A stretch of DNA of 33,851 nt. Source: Saccoglossus kowalevskii (lineage: Eukaryota; Hemichordata; Enteropneusta; Harrimaniidae). The notes beneath the pieces are model-generated. The model ran no database searches, was not told the origin of the DNA, and worked only from the letters and a program-made list of their open reading frames with translations. Positions 26,272-33,851 of the stretch are shown piece by piece (position 1 is the stretch's first letter; each line of letters starts with the position of its first letter). The stretch spans positions 1-33,851 of the forward strand of contig NW_003114149.1 of assembly GCF_000003605.2 (NCBI RefSeq). Reading direction: 5' to 3'. Both the position numbers and the translations under genes were made by a program.

Positions 26272-29200
26272 CATTACATAATATCACTGACAGCATGACA
26301 CGCATATCACATAATATCACAATCGAATGTCACACATACCACGTAATGTCACCCGTAACGAAATTCATCCATACCACATATCACTCGTAGCGAATGTCAT
26401 GCATACCACATAATATCACTTGTAGCGAATCTCATGCATGCCACATAATATCAATGTAGCGAATGTCATGCATACCACATAATATCACTTGCAGCGAATG
26501 TCACGCATACCACATAATATCACTAGTAGTGAATGTCATGCATACCACATAATATCACATTGTATGTCACACAGATCACGTAATATCACTCACAGCGAAT
26601 GTCATCCATACCACATAATATCACTACTAGCGAATGTCATCCATACCACATAATATCACTTGTAGCGAATGTCATGCATACCACATAATATCATTACTAG
26701 CCAATGTCATGCATGCCACATAATATCACTTTTAGTGAATGTCATCCATACCACATAATATCACTTGCAGCGAATGTCATGCATGCCACATAATATCACT
26801 TGTAGTGAATGTCATGCATGCCACATAATATCACTTGTAGTGAATGTCATACATACCTTATAATATCACTTGTAACGAATGTAATGCGTGCCACATAATA
26901 TCACTCGTAGCGAATGTCATGCATACCTTATAATATCACTTGTTGCGAAAGTCATGCGTGCCACATAATATCACTTGTAGTGAATGTCATGCGTGCCACA
27001 TAATATCACTAGTAGCGAATGTCATTCGTGCCACATAATATCACTTGTAATGAATGTCATGCGTGCCACATAATATCACTCGTAGCGAATGTCATGCATG
27101 CCAGATAATATCACTTGTAGTGAATGTCATGCATGCCACATAATATCACTCGTAGTGAATGTCATGCATGCCACATAATATCACTTGTAGCGAATGTAAT
27201 GCGTGCCACATAATATCACTCGTAGCGAATGTCATGCATACCTTATAATATCACTAGTAGCGAATGTCATGCGTGCCACATAATATCACTTGTAGTGAAT
27301 GTCATGCCTGCCACATAATATCACTCGTAGCGAATGTCATGCATACCTTATAATATCACTAGTAGCGAATGTCATTCGTGCCACATAATATCACTTGTAA
27401 TGAATGTCATGCGTGCCACATAATATCACTCGTAGCGAATGTCATACATGCCACATAATATCACTTGTAGTGAATGTCATGCATGCCACATAATATCACT
27501 CGTAGTGAATGTCTTGCATGCCACATAATATCACACGTAGTGAATGTTATGCATGCCACATAATATGACTTGTAGCGAATGTCATGCATACCACATAATA
27601 TCACTACCAGCGAATGTCATGCATACCACATAATATCACTCGTAGCGAATGTCATGCATGCCACATAATATCACTTGTAGTGAATGTCATGCATGCCACA
27701 TAATATCACTCGTAGTGAATGTCATGCATGCCACATAATATCACTTGTAGCGAATGTCATGCATACCACAAAATATCACTACTAGCGAATGTCATGCGTG
27801 CCACATAATATCACTTGTAGTGAATGTCATGCGTGCCACATAATATCACTTTTAGCGAATGTTATGTATGCCACATAATATCACTTGCAGTGAATGTCAT
27901 GCATGCCATGTAATATCACTTGTAGTGAATGTCATGCATGCGTGCCACATAATATCACTCGTAGCGAATGTCATGCGTGCCACATAATATGACTCGTTGC
28001 GAATGTCATGCATGCCTTATAATATCACTTGCAGCGAATGTTATGCATGCCTTGTAATATCACTTGCAGTGAATGTCATGCATACCGCATAATATCATTC
28101 ACAGCGATTGTCCCGCATACCACATATCACTCGTAGCGAATGTCATGCATGCCACATAATATCACTCGTAGCGAATATCATGCATGCCACATAATATCAC
28201 TCACAGCGAATGTCATGCATACCGCATAATATCACTAGTAGCGACTGTCATGCATACCACATAATATCACTTGTAGCGAATATCATGCATACCACATAAT
28301 ATCATTACTAGTGAATGTTATGCATGCCACATAATATCACTTGTAGCGAATGTCATGCATACCATATAATATCACTCGAAGCATATGACACGCGTACCAC
28401 ATAATATCACTAGTAGCGAATGTCATGCATACCACATAATATCACTCACAGTGAATGTCACGCATACCACATAATATCACTAGAAGCGAATGTCATACAT
28501 TACATAATATCACTGACAGCATGACACGCATATCACATAATATCACAATCGAATGTCACACATACCACGTAATGTCACCCGTAACGAAATTCATCCATAC
28601 CACATATCACTCGTAGCGAATGTCATGCATACCACATAATATCACTTGTAGCGAATGTCATGCATGCCACATAATATCAATGTAGCGAATGTCATGCATA
28701 CCACATAATATCACTTGCAGCGAATGTCACGCATACCACATAATATCACTAGTAGTGAATGTCATGCATACCACATAATATCACATTGAATGTCACACAG
28801 ATCACGTAATATCACTCACAGCGAATGTCATCCATACCACATAATATCACTACTAGCGAATGTCATCCATACCACATAATATCACTTGTAGCGAATGTCA
28901 TGCATACCGCATAATATCATTACTAGCCAATGTCATGCATGCCACATAATATCACTTGTAGTGAATGTCATCCATACCACATAATATCACTTGCAGCGAA
29001 TGTCATGCATGCCACATAATATCACTTGTAGTGAATGTCATGCATGCCACATAATATCACTTGTAGTGAATGTCATACATACCTTATAATATCACTTGTA
29101 ACGAATGTAATGCGTGCCACATAATATCACTCGAAGCGAATGTCATGCATACCTTATAAAATCACTTGTTGCGAAAGTCATGCGTGCCACATAATATCAC

Positions 29201-29847
29201 TTGTAGTGAATGTCATGCGTGCCACATAATATCACTAGTAGCGAATGTCATTCGTGCCACATATTATCACTTGTAATGAATGTCATGCGTGCCACATAAT
29301 ATCACTCGTAGCGAATGTCATGCATGCCAGATAATATCACTTGTAGTGAATGTCATGCATGCCACATAATATCACTCGTAGTGAATGTCATGCATGCCAC
29401 ATAATATCACTTGTAGCGAATGTAATGCGTGCCACATAATATCACTCGTAGCGAATGTCATGCATACCTTATAATATCACTAGTAGCGAATGTCATGCGT
29501 GCCACATAATATCACTTGTAGTGAATGTCATGCCTGCCACATAATATCACTCGTAGCGAATGTCATGCATACCTTATAATATCACTAGTAGCGAATGTCA
29601 TTCGTGCCACATAATATCACTTGTAATGAATGTCATGCGTGCCACATAATATCACTCGTAGCGAATGTCATGCATGCCACATAATATCACTTGTAGTGAA
29701 TGTCATGCATGCCACATAATATCACTCGTAGTGAATGTCATGCATGCCACATAATATCACTTGTAGCGAATGTCATGCATACCACATAATATCACTACTA
29801 GCGAATGTCATGCATACCTTATAATATCACTAGTAGCGAATGTCATG
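26272..29847. repeat. Block F tandem pair, period 2226 bp
   Basis: Block F is present here as one full and one partial copy. 26272 to about 27521 copies 7595-8844. 27531-28497 copies 6663-7594, with one added monomer. 28498-29847 copies 7595-8944. The distance from the start of the first divergent-monomer run (26272) to the second (28498) is 2226. Rare shared variants include CATTCGTGCC, GCCAGATAATATC, GTAATGCGTGCC and CACGTAATGTCACCC. The joins near 26270 and 27521-27531 are abrupt. Confidence 0.92.
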
Positions 29848-32800
29848 CATACATTATAATATCACTTGTAGCGAATGCCATGCATACCACATAATATCAC
29901 TTGCAGTGAATGTCATGCGTACCACATAATATCACATGTAGTGAATGTCATGCATACCACATAATATCACTTGTAGTGAATGTCATGCATGCCACGTAAT
30001 ATCACTTGTAGTGAATGCCATGCATGCGTGCCACATAATATCACTCGTAGCGAATGTCATGCATGCCACATAATATCACTCGTAGCAAATGTCATGCATG
30101 CCTTATAATATCACTCGCAGCGAATGTTATGCATGCCTTGTAATATCACTTGCAGTGAATGTCATGCATACCGCATAATATCATTCACAGCGATTGTCAC
30201 GCATACCACATAATATCACTCGTAGCGAATGTCATGCATGCCACATAATATCACTCGTAGCGAATATCATGCATGCCACATAATATCACTCACCGCGAAT
30301 GTCATGCATACCGCATAATATCACTAGTAGCGACTGTCATGCATACCACATAATATCATTACTAGCGAATGTCATGCATGCCACATACTATCACTTGTAG
30401 CGAATGTCATCCATACCACATAATATCACTTGCAGCGAATTTCATGAATGCCACATAATATCACTTGTAGTGAATGTCATGCATGCCACATAATATCACT
30501 TGTAGTGAATGTCATGCGTGCCACTTAATATCACTAGTAGCGAATGTCATGCGTGCCACATAATATCACTTGTAGTGAATGTCATGCGTACCACATAATA
30601 TCACTCGTAGCGAATGTCATGCACGTCACATAATATCACTTGTAGTGAATGTCATGCATGCCACGTAATATCACTTGTAGTGAATGCCATGCATGCGTGC
30701 CACATAATATCACTCGTAGCGAATGTCATGCATGCCACATAATATCACTCGTAGCGAATGTCATGCATGCCTTATAATATCACTCGCAGCGAATGTTATG
30801 CATGCCTTGTAATATCACTTGCAGTGAATGTCATGCATACCGCATAATATCATTCACAGCGATTGTCACGCATACCACATAATATCACTCGTAGCGAATG
30901 TCATGCATGCCACATAATATCACTCGTAGCGAATATCATGCATGCCACATAATATCACTCACCGCGAATGTCATGCACACAGCATAATATCACTAGTAGC
31001 GACTGTCATGCATACCACATAATATCATTACTAGCGAATGTCATGCATGCCACATACTATCACTTGTAGCGAATGTCATCCATACCACATAATATCACTT
31101 GCAGCGAATTTCATGAATGCCACATAATATCACTTGTAGTGAATGTCATGCATGCCACATAATATCACTTGTAGTGAATGTCATGCGTGCCACTTAATAT
31201 CACTAGTAGCGAATGTCATGCGTGCCACATAATATCACTTGTAGTGAATGTCATGCGTACCACATAATATCACTCGTAGCGAATGTCATGCACGTCACAT
31301 AATATCACTTGTAGTGAATGTCATGCATGCCACATAATATCACTCGTAGTGAATGTCACGCATACCACATAATATCACTCGTAGCGAATGTCATGCATGC
31401 CACATAATATCACTCGTAGCGAATATCATGCATGCCACATAATATCACTCACAGCGAATGTCATGCATACTGCATAATATCACTAGTAGCGACTGTCATG
31501 CATACCACATAATATCACATTGAATGTCACACAGATCACGTAATATCACTCACAGCGAATGTCATACATACCACATAATATCACTTGTAGCGAATGTCAT
31601 GCATACCACATAATATCATTACTAGCGAATGTCATGCATGCAACATAATATCACTTGCAGCGAATTTCATGAATGCCACATAATATCACTTGTAGTGAAT
31701 GTCATGCATGCCACATAATATCACTTGTAGTGAATGTCATGCATGCCACATAATATCACTCGTAGTGAATGTCATGCATGCCACATAATATCACTTGTAG
31801 CGAATGTCATGCATACCACATAATATCACTACTAGCGAATGTCATGCATACCTTATAATATCACTAGTAGTGAATGTCATGCATACCTTATAATATCACT
31901 AGTAGCGAATGTCATGCGTGCCACATAATATCACTTGTAGTGAATGTCATGCGTGCCACATAATATCACTTGTAGCGAATGTCATGCGTGCCACATAATA
32001 TCACTTGTAGCGAATGTCATGCATGCCACATAATATCACTTGTAGCGAATGTCATGCGTGCCACATAATATCACTCATAGCGAATGTCATGCATACCACA
32101 TAATATCACTTGTAGTGAATGTCATGCATGCCACATAATATCACTTGTAGTGAATGTCATGCATACCTTATAATATCACTTGTAGCGAATGTCATGCGTG
32201 CCACATAATATCACTCATAGCGAATGTCATGCATACCACATAATATCACTTGTAGTGAATTTCATGAATGCCACATAATATCACTTGTAGTGAATGTCAT
32301 GCATGCCACATAATATCACTTGTAGTGAATGTCATGCGTACCACATAATATCACTCGTAGCGAATGTCATGCATGCCACATAATATCACTTGTAGTGAAT
32401 GTCATGCATGCCACATAATATCACTCGTAGTGAATGTCATGCATGCCACATAATATCACTTGTAGCGAATGTCATGCATACCACATAATATCACTACTAG
32501 CGAATGTCATGCATACCTTATAATATCACTAGTAGCGAATGTCATGCATACATTATAATATCACTTGTAGCGAATGCCATGCATACCACATAATATCACT
32601 TGCAGTGAATGTCATGCGTACCACATAATATCACATGTAGTGAATGTCATGCATACCACATAATATCACTTGTAGTGAATGTCATGCATGCCACGTAATA
32701 TCACTTGTAGTGAATGCCATGCATGCGTGCCACATAATATCACTCGTAGCGAATGTCATGCATGCCACATAATATCACTCGTAGCGAATGTCATGCATGC

Positions 32801-33851
32801 CTTATAATATCACTCGCAGCGAATGTTATGCATGCCTTGTAATATCACTTGCAGTGAATGTCATGCATACCGCATAATATCATTCACAGCGATTGTCACG
32901 CATACCACATAAAATCACTCGTAGCGAATGTCATGCATGCCACATAATATCACTCGTAGCGAATATCATGCATGCCACATAATATCACTCACCGCGAATG
33001 TCATGCATACCGCATAATATCACTAGTAGCGACTGTCATGCATACCACATAATATCATTACTAGCGAATGTCATGCATGCCACATACTATCACTTGTAGC
33101 GAATGTCATCCATACCACATAATATCACTTGCAGCGAATTTCATGAATGCCACATAATATCACTTGTAGTGAATGTCATGCATGCCACATAATATCACTT
33201 GTAGTGAATGTCATGCGTGCCACTTAATATCACTAGTAGCGAATGTCATGCGTGCCACATAATATCACTTGTAGTGAATGTCATGCGTACCACATAATAT
33301 CACTCGTAGCGAATGTCATGCACGTCACATAATATCACTTGTAGTGAATGTCATGCATGCCACATAATATCACTCGTAGTGAATGTCACGCATACCACAT
33401 AATATCACTCGTAGCGAATGTCATGCATGCCACATAATATCACTCGTAGCGAATATCATGCATGCCACATAATATCACTCACAGCGAATGTCATGCATAC
33501 TGCATAATATCACTCGTAGCGAATGTCATGCATGCCTTATAATATCACTCGCAGCGAATGTTATGCATGCCTTGTAATATCACTTGCAGTGAATGTCATG
33601 CATACCGCATAATATCATTCACAGCGATTGTCACGCATACCACATAATATCACTCGTAGCGAATGTCATGCATGCCACATAATATCACTCGTAGCGAATA
33701 TCATGCATGCCACATAATATCACTCACCGCGAATGTTATGCATGCCTTGTAATATCACTTGCAGCGAATGTCATGCATACCGCATAATATCACTAGTAGC
33801 GACTGTCATGCATACCACATAATATCACTTGTAGCGAATGTCATGCATACC
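29848..33851. repeat. Right-hand block: repeated copies of block B
   Basis: Block B appears three times here, at landmarks 29995, 30664 and 32694. The first two are 669 bases apart, so the 669-bp segment 992-1660 was tandemly doubled. 30649-32026 is the longest copy (+29657 from 992). 29830-30640 recurs at 32529-33339 (+2699, checked at CTCACCGCG 30289 and 32988). Within the last copy, 32770-32990 recurs at 33505-33725, with CTCACCGCG at 32988 and 33723 (735 apart, 21 monomers). The array continues past base 33851. Confidence 0.9.

Larger units (their letters stand above)
1..33851. repeat. Satellite DNA array, 35-bp monomer, about 967 copies
   Basis: The sequence is a head-to-tail array of a 35-bp monomer, all in one orientation, filling the window and continuing past both ends. 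The period is read directly: CATAATATCA starts at 241 and again at 276, and this spacing recurs throughout. Monomer positions 1-11 (CATAATATCAC) and 21-29 (ATGTCATGC) are the most constant. Positions 12-15, 18, 30, 32 and the CCA/CCT end vary. Three stop codons lie in the + strand consensus (TAA, TAG, TGA), and because 35 is not a multiple of 3 every frame meets them within a few monomers. Both strands are therefore closed except at odd-length monomers. No non-repeat insertion was found. The class (eukaryotic satellite) is clear; the family and species are not recognised. Confidence 0.98.

Noticed and set aside
1-33851. CRISPR array (about 35-bp direct repeats)
   Set aside because: There are no unique spacers. 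The repeats abut each other, vary among themselves and show higher-order duplication, and there are no cas genes.
1-33851. TATAAT (in CCTTATAATATC monomers) as bacterial -10 boxes
   Set aside because: The word arises from one recurring monomer variant, with no spaced -35 element and no downstream gene. The array looks eukaryotic.
1-33851. Centromere identity or CENP-B box
   Set aside because: I saw no match to the CENP-B box. Satellite structure alone does not show centromere function, so the location is left open.
1-33851. Transposon, retroelement, tRNA or rRNA fragments within the array
   Set aside because: I saw no break in the 35-bp register large enough to hold one, and no terminal repeats or target-site duplications. 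All off-length monomers are explained by small indels.
1-33851. A novel multi-gene biological system
   Set aside because: There are no genes in the window. Claiming a system would go beyond what the sequence shows.

Overview
The whole 33,851-base window is one uninterrupted satellite (tandem-repeat) array. The basic monomer is 35 bp, so there are roughly 967 monomers. The array runs off both ends of the window: base 1 and base 33851 both lie inside monomers. I found no protein-coding gene, RNA gene, transposon, CRISPR array or unique-sequence stretch. Nothing of 300 bases or more is anything other than this repeat.

Organism: an array this long with layered higher-order structure points to eukaryotic nuclear heterochromatin (pericentromeric, centromeric, subtelomeric or interstitial). 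I do not recognise the monomer and cannot name a species. Much of the variation between monomers is of the CpG to TpG or CpA kind (AGCGA/AGTGA, CTCGT/CTTGT, GCGTGCC/GCATGCC, CCGCAT/CCACAT, CCACGT/CCACAT). This suggests, but does not prove, a genome with cytosine methylation, such as a vertebrate or a plant.

Monomer frame used here: positions 1-11 are CATAATATCAC, 12-15 are variable (TTGT, TCGT, TCAC, TAGT, TACT, TGCA), 16-20 are AGTGA or AGCGA, 21-25 are mostly ATGTC, and 26-35 are ATGC(A/G)T(G/A)CCA. GC is about 37% for the commonest form. Off-length monomers (31, 32, 33, 34, 36, 37, 39 and 40 bp) recur and act as landmarks.

Layout: blocks of about 0.2-2.3 kb made of ordered monomer variants have been duplicated locally and over long distances. 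Main relations, by checked coordinate offsets: 992-2369 recurs at 30649-32026 (+29657), partly at 29980-30666 (+28988) and 32679-33512 (+31687); 1800-3440 recurs at about 20778-22386 (+18978, then +18946); 4786-6150 recurs at 12409-13740; 11990-13400 recurs at 23008-24418 (+11018); 6663-8944 recurs at 27531-29847 (+20868, then +20903), and its second half again at 26272-27521 (+18677). Local tandem copies have periods of 210, 593, 595, 669, about 697-767, 731, 735, 1603-1848 and 2226 bp. This is the pattern expected from repeated unequal exchange, replication slippage or gene conversion.

There are no genes to work together. Short open frames of 60-81 codons occur only where odd-length monomers remove in-frame stops. 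The points of interest are the array's structure and history: sharp breakpoints, indel-free kilobase copies 20-30 kb apart, a recurring AATAAA plus 39-bp landmark pair, a clustered set of divergent monomers, and a CATGCATG palindrome in many monomers.
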